Below, piece after piece: positions 31,706-43,549 of a DNA stretch of 64,000 nucleotides. Where the stretch lies: assembly GCF_030272615.1 (NCBI RefSeq), contig NC_081414.1, forward strand, positions 824,890,396 to 824,954,395, read 5' to 3'. A program made the translations under genes and the position numbers. The notes under the pieces are model-generated. The model was given only the letters and a program-made list of their open reading frames with translations. It ran no database searches and was not told the origin of the DNA. The stretch's first letter is position 1, and each line of letters opens with the position of its first letter. Source of the stretch: Cryptomeria japonica (Eukaryota > Streptophyta > Pinopsida > Cupressales > Cupressaceae).

Positions 31706-33048
31706 TTAATTGGAAGTAGATGCACCTAACTCGATAGGTAATGTGCTTACTTCATTATTTGATCCATTTTCCATCTTTTTCCAGATTTTTTGTATTTTGA
31801 TTCTTATCTCTTCAGTATATCCTCTGGGTTGATCTCTGCAATCTTTAGCCAAGTGTCCAACTTTATGACAATGAAAGCATGCCATTCCAGGATTTCTCCA
31901 TGATCTCCGATTGTTCATTCCAAACCTTATCATATAGTTTGCACTTATATGTCCATACCTTCCACAAAATTCACACCATATTCTTGTATTGTAATCCCAT
32001 GGTACTGCAATATATTGTCGATTGAGATCTATGTGATTTTGGTAGCTTCTATCATTTGCTCAGTGTGGAGACCACATTTTCTTCTTAAACCATCACTTCT
32101 TGGTATTGTGTCCATATCTATTACAGTTTTTGCAAAATCCCTTGAATTTTGCCTTCTAATAATTTGACTTTGTCCAACATTGTTTAGATGTCTGACCATA
32201 CTTATTGCAATTGTAACAATAACTATCAGACCTAGTGACATTCAGTAGCTTACCTTTTCTGATTCAGCACATGTTGGCAATATGTCCTTGTTTTCCACAG
32301 TAGTTGCAAATAGGCTTGTTATATTTCACCTTATCTTTGTTTCCAGCCTTCCTTGATGGTTCTCCTTTCTCAGTGGTGTTGATTCCTTTGTCGGTAGAGT
32401 TGTTTCTTTTGTAACCGAGTCTGACAGATTTGTTGGGTGGTCTTGTGTTTAGTTGCTCATCCAACTATCTTGACACTTCATAACTTTTCTTCAGTGTTTC
32501 TTTTGACTTCTTTTCTACTTCAAGTTCATTAGTCAATCTTGATAATTCAAGTTTCAATGCTTGGTTCTCATTTTCTTTTAGAGTTACTTCATGATGTGCA
32601 TGACGCAATTGATCAGATAGATTATGTTGAATTCCAGCCATCCTTGTGATTTCATCATCATTTTCAGATACCAATGCTTCCAGCTGTTGTTTTTCTCTTT
32701 CTGTACCTTTTATGTTATCTTCAGTTGTTCTCAATGCATCAAGATTTTCAGTCATCTGTGTGCTGAAATACTCATGTTCCCTTCTCATTGCTTTAAGTTG
32801 ATCATTCAGTGCTTTGTTCTTTTCTTTCAATTCTATAATCATTTCTTCAGACTCTTCTGATATGCTGTTGTCAGATGATGTCTCAATTGGTTCCACCAAC
32901 TCTTGTGAGTCCTGTAATCATCAGACAATCTTCTTCTTACTTTCAGTGATTTTTGCATTTGTCTCTGCATTTATTCAATCACTTGATTAACATGATCCTA
33001 TTCTTCTTGGAGATTCACAATCCTGCATGATTGTTTATAGCCTTCCAT
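31706..33048 (-). pseudogene. C ORF1: coiled-coil plus zinc-knuckle Gag-like protein
   Basis: It starts at the conserved MEGYKQS and shows a coiled-coil stretch (32899-32465, with EEMIIELKEKNKALNDQLKA). The knuckles are CNYCGKQGHIANMC, CYNCNKYGQTSKQC (His to Gln), a decayed block with CKNCNRYGHNTKK, CEFCGRYGHISANY and CFHCHKVGHLAKDC. It ends at 31706 after LGASTSN. Several stops and at least one frameshift are present. C keeps first Cys residues that Q1 and Q2 have lost in knuckles 1 and 3, so the ancestral protein probably had at least four full CCHC knuckles. Confidence 0.78.
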
Positions 33049-33096
33049 TGATGGGATATTTCTCTTTAGGCTGTAAAACCCTTTTCTAAGAGTATT

Positions 33097-33108
33097 GCTC
33101 TGATACCA
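33097..33108 (-). other. Primer-binding site of C
   Basis: The plus strand reads gctctgatacca, complementary to TGGTATCAGAGC, two bases from the LTR start at 33111. Confidence 0.92.
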
Positions 33109-33110
33109 AT

Positions 33111-34342
33111 TGTTAGGTCCAACAATGAAAGCTAATGTACTGAGAGGGGAGGGGTGAATTAGTACTTCAAAACTTTTCTTTAAAAACAATCTTACTGATA
33201 AACATAAACTGTATATAGTTGATCTCATAATATATAAAGCCAAAACATAATTATAGAAATTACATCCATACACATTTCACTCCATAACACAAAGTTTTTG
33301 GTTATGCAGAAACTCTTGGTTAGAGAGAAAAACTGTGGTGGGGATGGCACCCACAACTTCACTACTGCAATAATAAAGGTTGCTCAGTTAGAGCTACATG
33401 TTTAACTATTTTTGATAGCTTACCCTATTAGGAGTATCAAGATCTTTAGATCTACCTTGCTAAAGGATTTTACAAACACTTTTACAAAATGTTGTACCTG
33501 GTTAAAGGCTTTACAATTTGTAGACCTTGTTAGAGTCTTTTACCCTGTTAAAGGTTTCTAACACAACTCAAAATAATTCAACCAAAATCTTTTACAAAAT
33601 ATCTGCAACTTTACATCTGAAATGTTATAGCACACTCTATGTGGTCAATATGAAATTACCATGCTCATAGCATACCTCAGTAATTGATAGATCAACTCGG
33701 TGACCTCTTCTATATTCTCTATCCCTTAAACTATTTTCTGAAAATCTTCTCGGTGACCTCTAAATACCTCTGTTCAATCATCACATCTTATCTTATCATA
33801 ATATTTTATCTTCAACTCACCATCTTTTTCTCTTCTTTTTAGATACTCAAATCACTCTTTATATAGATCTCTTAAGGCGGTGATCTTGTTCATGCATCGA
33901 TTATACAAACATGTTTTATCGAATGAATAAACATAGAAATTATTTCACTGGATAAACTTCCTCAAAATCATACAATATCTTCAACTGCAATTCCCTATGA
34001 AATAACGGTTCCCTGTTCTCGAATCTTGTAACACGTTTCCACATATGTGTCCAGGTTCATTGAATCTGGTAACACGTTTCCACATATGTGTCTAGGTTCA
34101 TTGAATCTGGTAACACATTTCCACTCAGTTCAGATTAACTTGGTGTACCTTCTTTGCTACTCAGTGGACATAGGAAAGTTACTCGGTAGACAGCTCGGTA
34201 TATATCATCTCGGTGACTAGCATTTCTTCTATAACCGACACCCTTAGTGTTTACCGACTGAATCTTTCTGTAGTATTAACTGACTAGGGTATATAGGATG
34301 ACTTTGAACATAAAACTAATGACAACTTTGTAAATAGTAACA
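33111..34342 (-). mobile_element. C 5' LTR (1,232 bp)
   Basis: The plus strand runs from tgttaggtccaac to aatagtaaca. Minus-strand TGTTACTATTTAC matches the Q1 and Q2 LTR starts. Hairpin arms are at 33137-33143 and 33159-33165 (one mismatch). The GAAACTC..GAGAAAAAC motif is near 33309-33335. A likely TATA box, minus-strand CTATATAAAG, is at 33857-33866. Confidence 0.9.
33857..33866 (-). promoter_or_regulatory. Probable TATA box in the C LTR
   Basis: Minus-strand CTATATAAAG, about 480 bases into the LTR and about 745 bases before its end. The Q2 LTR has CTATTTATAC at the matching place (near 58254). This would set the U3/R boundary, but no transcript data are available. Confidence 0.45.
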
Positions 34343-34843
34343 ATAGACATCATTTGAAGGTGAAGGAAGGTTTTGTGAAAGCATATCAGAACTACACCGG
34401 TACTGAATCCAGAATATGAAGATGCTATTTTGAGAAGTACATCCTTATTGGATTTAACCATCCAATTGTAGTCAGTGTGACTCCTATTTTGTGTTTGAGC
34501 GGTGAGCTCTAGGCACTTGGCCTTTCTGCATGTGCAGATCCCATTTGTATAAACTTACTATCTGTAGTAGTATCATCCGATTGTGCGTAAGGTTTCCCAC
34601 CATGGTTTTTCCCCTTACAGGGTTTCCACGTACAAATATTGGTGTTATGTGTTGTGGATGACTTTTTCTTTTTGTTTCATGCATTAACATTTACCGGTAT
34701 TGCAAATTCTCTGATAGAACTCTCCACCGATATAAAAGTTTGTTTCACCGGTATTAAACAAAAAGTTGATTAAGTTGTTTTTGGTTTAAATTTATTTGGT
34801 AACTGACTCACCCCCACCTCTCAGTTGTCTCTGGGACCTAACA
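34343..34843 (+). mobile_element. B 5' LTR, inner half
   Basis: It matches the B 3' LTR from about 39890 to its end (gacatcatttgaaggtgaag.. to ..gggacctaaca). The first 560 or so bases lie beyond element C and are lost. Hairpin arms AACTGA (34801-34806) and TCAGTT (34821-34826) are kept. Confidence 0.9.
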
Positions 34844-34845
34844 AT

Positions 34846-34857
34846 TGGTATCAGAGC
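34846..34857 (+). other. Primer-binding site of B
   Basis: TGGTATCAGAGC two bases after the LTR end at 34843, the initiator Met tRNA type. Confidence 0.92.
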
Positions 34858-34899
34858 AGAGTCCTCTTTTGCAGAAGTTTAACAGCTTGAGGAGATCCA

Positions 34900-35627
34900 A
34901 TGTCTACTAACTATTTTAGGAAGGACAATCCTAAACTTGATGGAACCAACTATGGCATATGGAAGATCAGAATAGAGACACATCTAAATTGCATTGGAAA
35001 GGATATTTGGGATGTTACAAAGAATGGCTATACTGCTCCTACTCAAAGTCAGCCAAATCCACCTAACTTGACTAAAGTGAGGAAAATGATTGTAAAGCAA
35101 GAGAAGCACTTTTAAGTGCATTTACAGATCAACAAATCATGGGATTATTAGATAGGTCTACTGCTAAAGCTATTTTGGATCATCTGGAAACACTGAATGA
35201 AGGAGATTCTACAGTCAAAATTGCAAAGCTTCAAAGCTTCTGGGTCAGGTATGAAAATCTAAAAATAGAAGAAGATGAAAGGATTTCTGCTTTTATGGAA
35301 AGAGTAAATGAAATTGTTTTGGGTATTAAATGTTGTGGAGGAACCTTAAGTGAGGATGAAATTATCTCAAAAGTTTTAACAGGATTTCCACCGGCATATA
35401 ATATGAAGGTTACTGCTATAAATGAATTAAGAACAATGCCTAATACATCAGTAACTAGAGATACATTGATTGGCAAACTTTCAAGTTTTGAAATTGAGGA
35501 ATTTGATCCTATTGCTACTATAAAGAAAGATTTAGCCTTCAAAGCATCAACATCATCTGCATCATCCTTTGACAAATCTGATTTGAAATCCTTTTATGCA
35601 AGAGAACTTGAAGAAAGAAAGAAATAA
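34900..35627 (+). pseudogene. B gag (copia capsid)
   Basis: It starts MSTNYFRKDNPKLDGTNYGI as in A gag. A frameshift near 35100 separates 34900-35115 from 35139-35627, which carries ILDHLETLNEGD, KIEEDERISAFMERVNEIVL and VLTGFPPAYNMKV. It ends at a TAA near 35627, just before an Asn/Glu-rich linker. Confidence 0.88.
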
Positions 35628-35669
35628 AATGAAGAACTTGAAGAACTTGAAGCACTATTTGCAAGGAAA

Positions 35670-36395
35670 ATGCCTAAAGGTCTAGTTGGAAGTAAGTATG
35701 AAGGTAAAGCACCCTTTCAATGTTTTAACTATAATAAGATTGGTCATATGGCCTCAAGATGCCCTGATAAACATGCTAGAATAAGAGAAGAAGCTAGAAG
35801 AACATACAAGCCTAACGCTGAATATCAAAGATACAGATTTACGAAGAATAAAGACAAATCTTGTTATCTTGCTAATGAAGGAGTGACTGATGATTCTGAT
35901 AAGGATTCGATAGACAATGGATGGGTTTTTGTTGCTATAACAGAAGATCAACCGACACCTATAGTCCAACTAGTAGAGTAGGCCTTGGTAGCAAAAATTG
36001 AAGTAAAGGATGAGTGGATCATTGATTTAGGATGCTCACATCATATGACAAGAGATAAAGGTAACTTCTTGAACTTTCAAGAATACAATGCAGGCTTGGT
36101 GAGATTTGGAGATGACAAAGCTTGTTTGATCAAAGGTAAGGGTACAATATCTCTTGATGGTAAGCATAACACTGACAAGGTTTACTATGTTGAAGGTTTA
36201 AAGCATAATCTTTTGAGCGTTGATCAATTAGTTGAGAAAGGATTTCAGTTACAATTCAAAAATGGAAAATGCAAAATCATGAATAGAACTGGTTTGGAAA
36301 TTGCAACTGGTAATCAGAGTAGAGGTAATCTCTTTCATTTGAATAACAGTGAAAAGAAATGCTTGATTGCACATATTGATGAAAGTTGGCTATGA
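35670..36395 (+). pseudogene. B zinc knuckle and protease
   Basis: The frames 35670-35981 and 35985-36395 are separated by a TAG. The knuckle CFNYNKIGHMASRC has lost its second Cys. The protease block reads WIIDLGCSHHMTRD, with DSG changed to DLG. GKGTISLDGKHNTDKVYYVE and HNLLSVDQLVEKGF follow. A stop near 36394 precedes the integrase. Confidence 0.86.
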
Positions 36396-36431
36396 CATAA
36401 GAGACTCTGTCATGTAAACTTTGATTGCATT

Positions 36432-37185
36432 GTGAAAATTAGTACCACTAAGGCAGTTAGAGATTTACCTAAAATTGTCAAACCTCACAATACAGTATGT
36501 AAGGAATGCCAATTTGGAAAACAAGTTAGAGCTAGTTTCAAAAGTATTCCAGAAAAATCCAATAATTCTCTTGATTTAATTCATACATATTTATGTGGTC
36601 CGGCTAGAACTAAAAGCTTACAAGGTGATAGATATTTCATGCTAATCATTGATGACTATTATAGAATGTGTTGGGTTACTTTTCTCTAAGAAAAATGAAA
36701 CTGGTAAGAAAATCAAATGTCTAAGATCAGATCAAGGAGGAGAATTTACATCTAAGGAATTTAATGCATTCTGTGAAGTAAATGGAAAGAGAAGACAGCT
36801 ATCAGCACCTCGGACACCACAGCAGAATGGAGTTGTTGAAAGGAATAATAGAACTATCTTGGATGCAGCAAGATGTATGTTATCAGAAGCAAACCTACCA
36901 CATGTATATTGGAGAGAGGGAGTAAGTACAATGGTCTATACATTCAACAAAGTTCACATCAAAGGTGAAACCGGTAAGACCCCTTATGAACTATGGTTTG
37001 GTATTACTCGTACTCTTGAATATTTTAGAATTTTTGGAAGTAAATGCTATATTAGAAGAGATGCATACATTGGGAAATTTGATCCTAGAAGTGATGAAGG
37101 AATATTTTTGGTTATTCATCTAAGAGTAAAGCATATAGATGTTTTAACAAAAGATTGCAGAAAATTGTTGAAAGTACAAATGTGA
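36432..37185 (+). pseudogene. B integrase
   Basis: Frame 36432-36689 has CKECQFGKQVRASF and LIHTYLCGPARTKS, where the first catalytic Asp is Tyr. About 65 bases present in A between TFLREKSEAL and VENETGKK are deleted near 36690, causing a frameshift. 36649-37185 then has CLRSDQGGEFTSKEF (second Asp), TPQQNGVVERNNRT (Glu) and [13 protein letters not shown]. It is not functional. Confidence 0.88.
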
Positions 37186-38418
37186 AGATTGATGAACAAT
37201 TCAGAGGAACTTCAAGGTATATAGATTCTGAACTGGCAACAAAAATTCTAACAAATGAACTTACATTGAATCCACTGGTACATAATGAAGATCCAGTTAT
37301 ACCGGTATCATCCGAAAATTCCACAGTGACTGAGGAACAACAACAAACAAAGACACCACGGTATGTAAGACTAAATCATTCTGAAGATCATATAATTGGA
37401 AACAAGTATAAAGGAGTTATGACAAGAGGAAGATTGGAAAAAGAAGAGGTATGTCTTATTTCTCAAATTAAACCATCATCAGTTAATGAGGCATGTGAAG
37501 ATAAATATTGGATTAAAGCTATGGAAGAAGAATTCGAACAAATTGAGAAGAATAACACTTGGACATTAGTTCCTCGGCCTAAAGAAAAAAATGTAATTGG
37601 CGCCAAATGGGTATTCAGAAACAAACTCAATGAAGATGGTAAGGTTATCAGAAATAAAGCAAGACTAGTGTGTAAGGGATATTCTCAGAAAGAAGGAATT
37701 GATTACAATGAGACCTTTGCACCGGTAGCCAGAATTGAGGCAGTCAGATTATTTTTTGGCTTTTGCAGCACAACAGAACTTCAAAGTATATCAAATGGAT
37801 ATTAAATGTGCATTTTTGAATGAAGATCTTGAAGAAGTTTACATTGAACAACCTAATGGATTTTCTTTGACAGATAAGAAAGATATGGTTTGTAGGTTAA
37901 GGAAAGCTTTGTATGGATTGAAGCAAGCTCCAAGAGCCTTGTATGCAAGATTGGATAAGTATCTTTTGAAGATTGGTTTTTCTAAAGGTAATGCTGACAG
38001 CAACTTATATTATAAAGTGACTAATGATGACATCTTGGTTATAGAAGTTTTTGTTGGTGATATAATCTTTGGAGGAGAAGATGGATTATGTAAAGAATTT
38101 TCTATTGAAATGCAACAAGAATTTGAAATGTCTATGAGTGGAGAAATAAAATTCTTTTTAGGATTGCAGATTTCACAAACTGATAAAGGTATATTCTTGA
38201 GTCAATCCAAGTACTTAAAGGAGTTACTAAAGAAATTTGGGATGGAGAACTCTAAACCGGTAAGCACACCTATGACTACAAATGATAAACTATCACTAAG
38301 GGATGAATCTACACCTGTTAATCCAACTACGTACAAATCTATGATAGGAGGTTTACTGTATTTGACACAAACAAAACCTGATATCATGAATGCAGTATGT
38401 ATTGTTTCAAGATTTTAG
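37155..38418 (+). pseudogene. B reverse transcriptase
   Basis: Frames 37155-37805 and 37735-38418 overlap by a frameshift near 37750. The order is the variable linker, [83 protein letters not shown], and [13 protein letters not shown], where a catalytic Asp of VDD is Gly. KFFLGLQISQTDKGIFLSQ and KPDIMNAVCIVSRF follow, then a TAG. Confidence 0.9.
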
Positions 38419-38454
38419 AGTAATCCCAAATAAAATCATGAATCAGCAGTAAAA

Positions 38455-39003
38455 ATGATTTTTCGATACTTACAAGGCACTATAAATCTTGGATTATGGT
38501 ATCCTAGAGATGAAAACTTTGAATTATGTGCATACATAGATGCAAATTGGGCAGGAGATGTGTATGATAGAAAAAGAACCACCGGTGGAGCATTCTTTCT
38601 TGGAAGCAGACTAGTTTCTTGGTTGAGTAAGAAACAAATTTGTACATCTTTATCAACAACAAAATCAGAATATGTTGTAGTAGCAACTAACTATACACAA
38701 GTACTATGGCTTAAACAAATGTTGGAAGACATAAAGGTAAAATGCAAGGAACCTATAACTATCTATTGTGATAACACTGCAACAATTGATATATCTAAGA
38801 ATCCGGTACTACATTATAAAACCAAACATGTTTCCATCAAACTAAATTTTCTAAGGTGAAATGTTGAAGCAAAGGAAATAAAACTAGTTTATGTGAACAC
38901 TAAAGAGAAGATTGCAGATATATTCACTAAACCTCTACCTAAGGAGACTTTTGAATATCTCAGAGACCAGCTTCGGGTCATACCCCCACCAGTAGAGACT
39001 TAG
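38455..39003 (+). pseudogene. B RNase H and pol C-terminus
   Basis: It has MIFRYLQGTINLGLWYPRDE, YIDANWAGDVYDRKRTTGGA, SLSTTKSEYVVVATNYTQVL and ITIYCDNTATIDISKNPVL, then a TGA near 38859 and the decayed C-terminus FTKPLPKETFEYLRDQL to a stop at 39003. Confidence 0.87.
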
Positions 39004-39079
39004 GAAGTTGATGTTTGTCATCAACCGGCAGAATTAACAGATAAATCTTTTACTCCGGCTTTGATGAGGAAGCTACTTC

Positions 39080-39327
39080 TCAGGGGGAGTAGTTGGTATT
39101 ACAAATTGAATTGTATTTTGTATATGAACTTGGCTTGGTAATAACTTTGGCATTTGATGTCAAAGGGGGAGAGATTGGTATGGAAAAACACAAGGAAACA
39201 CATGTTACTCTCATGGGGAGAGATTGATTACTTTGGGAGATTGTTGGCTTTTGGTATTTGGCATTTCTATTTTGGCACTTTGATGGTTTTTCCATCTTGT
39301 GTTGCCATCAATGCCAAAGGGGGAGAT
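39080..39327 (+). other. Four polypurine-tract-like blocks of B
   Basis: CAGGGGGAGTAG (39081-39092), GTCAAAGGGGGAGAGATTGG (about 39160-39179), ATGGGGAGAGATTG (about 39213-39226) and GCCAAAGGGGGAGAT (39313-39327). The last touches the LTR. The blocks are often followed by TTGGTAT, echoing the LTR start. Confidence 0.7.
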
Positions 39328-40386
39328 TTTTGGTATTTTGGTATGGTTTTGTCATTAATGTCAACACCTACTAAACACTTATCAACTCTGGCACTTTGGA
39401 GAATCAACAACATTCACCGGCAAGCAAGTGACTTATGCACAGTCACCGGTATCTGGTACACCTGCAGGACATACTGATCACTGGCACTTGGAAGGGCATG
39501 GAAAACACTTGGTTATGTCGAAGACATCGTGTGGACACCTTGTCTTGGAGTTTTTTTTATTGGTATATTCATATTTGCATATTTGTTGTTACCGGCAAAT
39601 AGGTCCAGGTTATACACCGGCGGGTTTATCTTTTCTAGATCAGCATGGCACGCTATGGAGATGACTTATTGTTGTTGTAAATGCATTAAGCCAACATTTT
39701 GAATTGGTTATTGCATCGAGCATTAATTTATTTGTAAAATGACTTTATTGTAATATGTTGTAGAGCTGACCTACTTAAATTTGGTCTTAGGTTATGATAT
39801 AAATATAAGATCTTATTAGTAAGATTGAAAAGGGAATGCGAAGAAGATTTGTGTGAAGGTATATGCGAGAATAAGCAGAGCTATACACGCAGACATCATT
39901 TGAAGGTGAAGGAAGGTTTTTTGAAAGCATATCTAAACTACACCGGTACTGAATCCAACATATGAAGATGCTATTTTGAGCAGTACATCCTTATTGGATT
40001 TAACCATCCAATTGTAGTCAGTGTGACTCCTATTTTGTGTTTGAGCAGTGAGCTCTAGGCACGTGGCCTTTCTGCATGTGTAGACCCCATTTGTATACAC
40101 TTACTATCTGTAGTAGTATCATCTGATTGTGGGTAAGGTTTCCCACCCTGGTTTTTCCCCTTATAGGGTTTCCACGTACAAATATTGGTGTTATGTGTTG
40201 TGGATGACTGTCTTTTTGTTTCATGCATTAACATTTACCGATATTACAAATTATCTGATAAAACTGTCCACCAGTATAAAAGACTGTTTCACCAGTATTA
40301 AGTAGAAAGTTTATTAAGTTATTTTTGGTTTCAATTTATTTGACAACTGATTGAACCCCCCTCTCAGTTGTCTCCGGGACCTAACA
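39328..40386 (+). mobile_element. B 3' LTR (1,059 bp)
   Basis: It starts TTTTGGTATTTTGG (expected TGTTGG) after the polypurine tract and ends GGGACCTAACA. It contains the GTCATTAATGTCAAC motif near its start, a TATAAATATAAG run near 39797-39808 that may be the TATA box, TTTTTCCCCTTATAGGG followed by TTTCCACGT near 40150-40175, and hairpin arms GACAACTGA (40342-40350) and TCAGTTGTC (40364-40372). Confidence 0.93.
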
Positions 40387-40514
40387 TGGAGAAATGCAGA
40401 CCTAAAAGGATATATGTTGGACTCAAATGTATGTCAGAGCTTGTCGGATTCATATCGGATTAAACTAGAATAATGTTGTCGGATCACAAAACTATCAATG
40501 ACAACATTCTAACA
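40387..40514 (-). mobile_element. H 3' LTR fragment, cut by B
   Basis: On the minus strand it starts TGTTAGAATGTTGTCATTGA at 40514, preceded by the purine tract AAAAGAGGAGAT. The rest stops at the B LTR end. The GTTGTCATTGAT block is the same motif seen near the start of the A, D and F LTRs. Confidence 0.7.
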
Positions 40515-40528
40515 ATCTCCTCTTTTGT

Positions 40529-41473
40529 TGTTGAATTTCTAGGCAACTAAGAGGGGGGGTGAATCAGTTGATAACATAAAACAATCTCTTGTATTCTTTT
40601 CACATCCATATCCAAACCAACATATTTAATTAACATAGATATAGCATGAAAAGCATAAACATACAACAGATCACACAATGAACACCAGATATGACGTGGA
40701 AAACCCAAGAAGGGAAAAACCATGAAGAATGTTAGTTCTTAATATAAAACACCACTTAAGGTGACACCTATTAAGGTGAGTTTTACAAAGGGTGTCTCAC
40801 TCCCAAAATGATCAATGTAGGTGGACTCACTGCACAGAAAAAGGCTCATTGCTTCTAGTGCCTCAACACGAACACACTCTTACATATCACCAATAGTCAG
40901 ATATTTTCTTAAAAATCTCATATATCTTCAAAATAATGTCACACTTTTCCATATGAAACATAATCAGATCATCCTCATATATATATATATTATCTTTTGA
41001 GAAGCATAATCTTCCAAGTCAGCCATGGTAGAGTTCTAGAATAGGTCAACACTAATCATTCTGATGGTGGGAAGGAATGAGAAGTAGAACATACCACAAC
41101 ACACATCAACAGTCAAATCAACACATTACAAACATTAGAAATTCCAAACCCAAAACATGACTCACACACTACACCAAAATCCACTACACATACTCAAATT
41201 ATGGACCTAATCTGGACCCAAACATCATCATCCAAAACATGAAAAATAAGAATGGAACCTCGATACACATGAATACCATTGGTCAACACCATATCCAATA
41301 ACCAGGGATATCTGGATCACTATCAACACATCTGATCTACCAACACATCTTACAAAGCACTAAAGATTCTGGGAACACATATTTTGTATCACCAATACAA
41401 AGAACATCAATGAAAATCATTGTGTTGACATCAATGACAGCCACTCAACATCATCACCATCATATCTGCAACA
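40529..41473 (-). mobile_element. G: LTR-like unit (probable solo LTR), 945 bp
   Basis: The plus strand runs tgttgaatttctagg to tatctgcaaca. It has hairpin arms CAACTAA (40544-40550) and TCAGTTG (40564-40570), GTGGAAAACCC..GGGAAAAACC near 40696-40721, and the GACATCAATGACA motif near 41430, in the same order as other copia LTRs here. A target-site duplication is not obvious, so the ends are approximate. Confidence 0.6.
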
Positions 41474-42599
41474 ATTTTTATTGATGGCAACATTAAAACT
41501 AACAACTATCTGCATATATACAAAATAGTCTATACATATCTACATAACTACTCACTCCTCACTCCCCCTTTGACATCAATTGCAAAGGGTACAGACAAAA
41601 AATGCTATATACAAAATCCCCCTAAAAGAAAATTGAACTAACTAGATGATTGTTTGATTTTTTAAATATGTGTAGTCCAACTACCTGTATTGTTATCTCA
41701 ATGCTAAATAGAATCTATTAGAAGTTATGTCTACACTTGGAGGGATACCAAATTTTACTCTATTTCTTTGTTTGATCTTGGCTCAGAGAAAGTGAATTTT
41801 TGTGCCTAGGATAAGGCATGGTAAAGAACTGGAACCTCGAAAGGCTCACTACTCAAATTACAAGTAAAGAACTGGAACCTCGAAAGGCTCACCACCTTAC
41901 AAAATGATTATTGAAGATCACAATGAGGTTTGAACTATTAAATAGCATCAACAAATGCCTGAGTATAGTTCTGATCAAGTACAAAACACATATTCTTACT
42001 CTGCTCTGCAACACTGCTCTATTTGGATATTTTGCATCATACTAGAGATCAAATCTTCACCATGCGCATGTGAAAATGCACATAATCACTCATACACAAT
42101 TCACATCACCATCAATATACAAAATGATCAAATTAACCTGTCTTATATATCTGCATCACCAATTTAGGTCACCACCATGTTAGCTTCAAGAACACGTCAC
42201 AAAAGATGAAATGTGTACATAAGTCATCTCAATCCGAACCAAAACAACCATGTGGACCAAAAAAAAATATCCACACACTTTCCACATGACGGATCATCAA
42301 CCTCAAACACATAAACACTCATCAAAATCAATCTGCAAGATCTGCATAATGCATTTCCACATGTTACCACTAATTACCACTTTCTTTACCAAAAACCAAT
42401 CTACCGAATCTCACTAACCAAAACAAGACTTATTATCAGAGGCCACAAACTTGGAATAAGGTAAATTGCATATCCACAATATATCTCTCATATCCACAAA
42501 GAAAAATACTCAACCAAAATGATCCACCAACCAAAACATTGTACATATTGCTGAATACACTATTCTACTCATTGGACTTAACAAAAAAATAATCAATCT
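41474..42599 (-). other. H 3' non-coding region, no gene seen
   Basis: AT-rich with short frames only. Purine-tract-like blocks in complement lie at about 41563-41590 (CAAAGGGGGAGTG on the minus strand) and 41617-41625. A 33-base unit with gaactggaacctcgaaaggc is repeated at about 41825 and 41869. Confidence 0.5.
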
Positions 42600-43549
42600 T
42601 TAATCAATCTTCTTGAATGATGAAAACATGAACTACGAATGTGAAATCTGATATGAGTTGCCACCAATGACAACATCTGATCATACATGCATCGCCTCTT
42701 GCCAACAATTGTTTCCTTACCTTCATCATCGATATCAATACACATATTGCCTGACCTCTTTTAGGTTTCCTTGAAGTGCTATAGAGTTGAACAATCTGTC
42801 GACATCCAGAGGTTCCTTGATTACTTTCTTTCCTTTTCCATTCTAACATGAATTCTAAACTATTTTGGTTTTGATTCCTTTGACTCTTCTGCTACCGATT
42901 CTAGATCAATAATTTTTCTTTTGACTTCCTTTCACTTTCTCTTCTTGAATGGGGTAGATGAGGGAATCTCTTTCTTCTTTTTTGCTGGATTCTCCTTCAC
43001 TTATTCCAAAGATTCCTTCTCTTTGACTGGGGTTCAGGATGAAGCAACAATCCTACAAGATCTCTTGACCTTCTCAACTTATTTTGTGGAAACACGAGCT
43101 TCCTTTAAAGATTCATTAATGACCTTTTGTGCATTCTTCTTCCTTTCCTTCTTGGTCTCTTCCATGTGAACTTCCATAGACTTTTCTAGAGCAGTCCCAA
43201 ATCTTTTGTGAGTCTCATCAACCAGACTTTCCAATAGAAATTTTTCCAGTCCTTCCAAAATATCCTCAAAAAATTCATAACCTAAAGTAGGGAAATACTT
43301 GGCTCTTGGAAATACAGCTTCCATAATCCACTTATCTATCGTGATAAAAAAATATGATATCATTTTTGTACTTTTCCACAATTGACTTAGGGATTCTTTC
43401 CCTATTGTGCATCTTATACTAAAAAATAGAGAAGAATGAGGTAAATGCAACATCTTGTGTAGTACTATCTTGGAAACTTGATGGAAATAAATGGACTTAC
43501 ACATTGGTTTAAACACAAACTTTATCAAGGGTTTCAACAGTTCCAACAT
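42600..43549 (-). pseudogene. H ORF2-like, C-terminal part
   Basis: Frame 43549-43079 contains FGTALEKSMEVHMEETKKER and leads, through frameshifts, into a Lys/Ser-rich stretch with STPFKKRKRKEVKRKIIDLE (complement of about 42860-42960), comparable in position and composition to the basic linker of Q ORF2. The alignment is weak here; order relative to the better pieces is the main argument. Confidence 0.4.

Larger units (their letters stand above)
28854..34342 (-). mobile_element. C: Q-family element, minus strand
   Basis: On the minus strand: 5' LTR (34342-33111), Met-tRNA primer site, ORF1 (33048-31706), a shortened ORF2 (to 29179), four polypurine-tract-like blocks, and the first 54 bases of the 3' LTR (28907-28854), where A is inserted. 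C shows that the Q family passes from ORF2 straight to the polypurine tract with no pol. It sits in the 5' LTR of B at 34343. Relative to Q1 and Q2 it lacks the N-terminal part of ORF2. Confidence 0.88.
34343..40386 (+). mobile_element. Ty1/copia element B, plus strand (same family as A)
   Basis: 5' LTR remnant (34343-34843), primer site, gag, zinc knuckle, protease, integrase, RT, RNase H, repeated polypurine tracts and a full 3' LTR (39328-40386). C is inserted in its 5' LTR; the outer half of that LTR is gone. Key residues are lost in protease (DSG to DLG), integrase (first Asp to Tyr) and RT (VDD to VGD), and stops and frameshifts are many, so B is older and more decayed than D. Confidence 0.93.

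Noticed and set aside
40977-40992. Short AT dinucleotide run
   Set aside because: A brief microsatellite in AT-rich sequence, common in such DNA and not informative.
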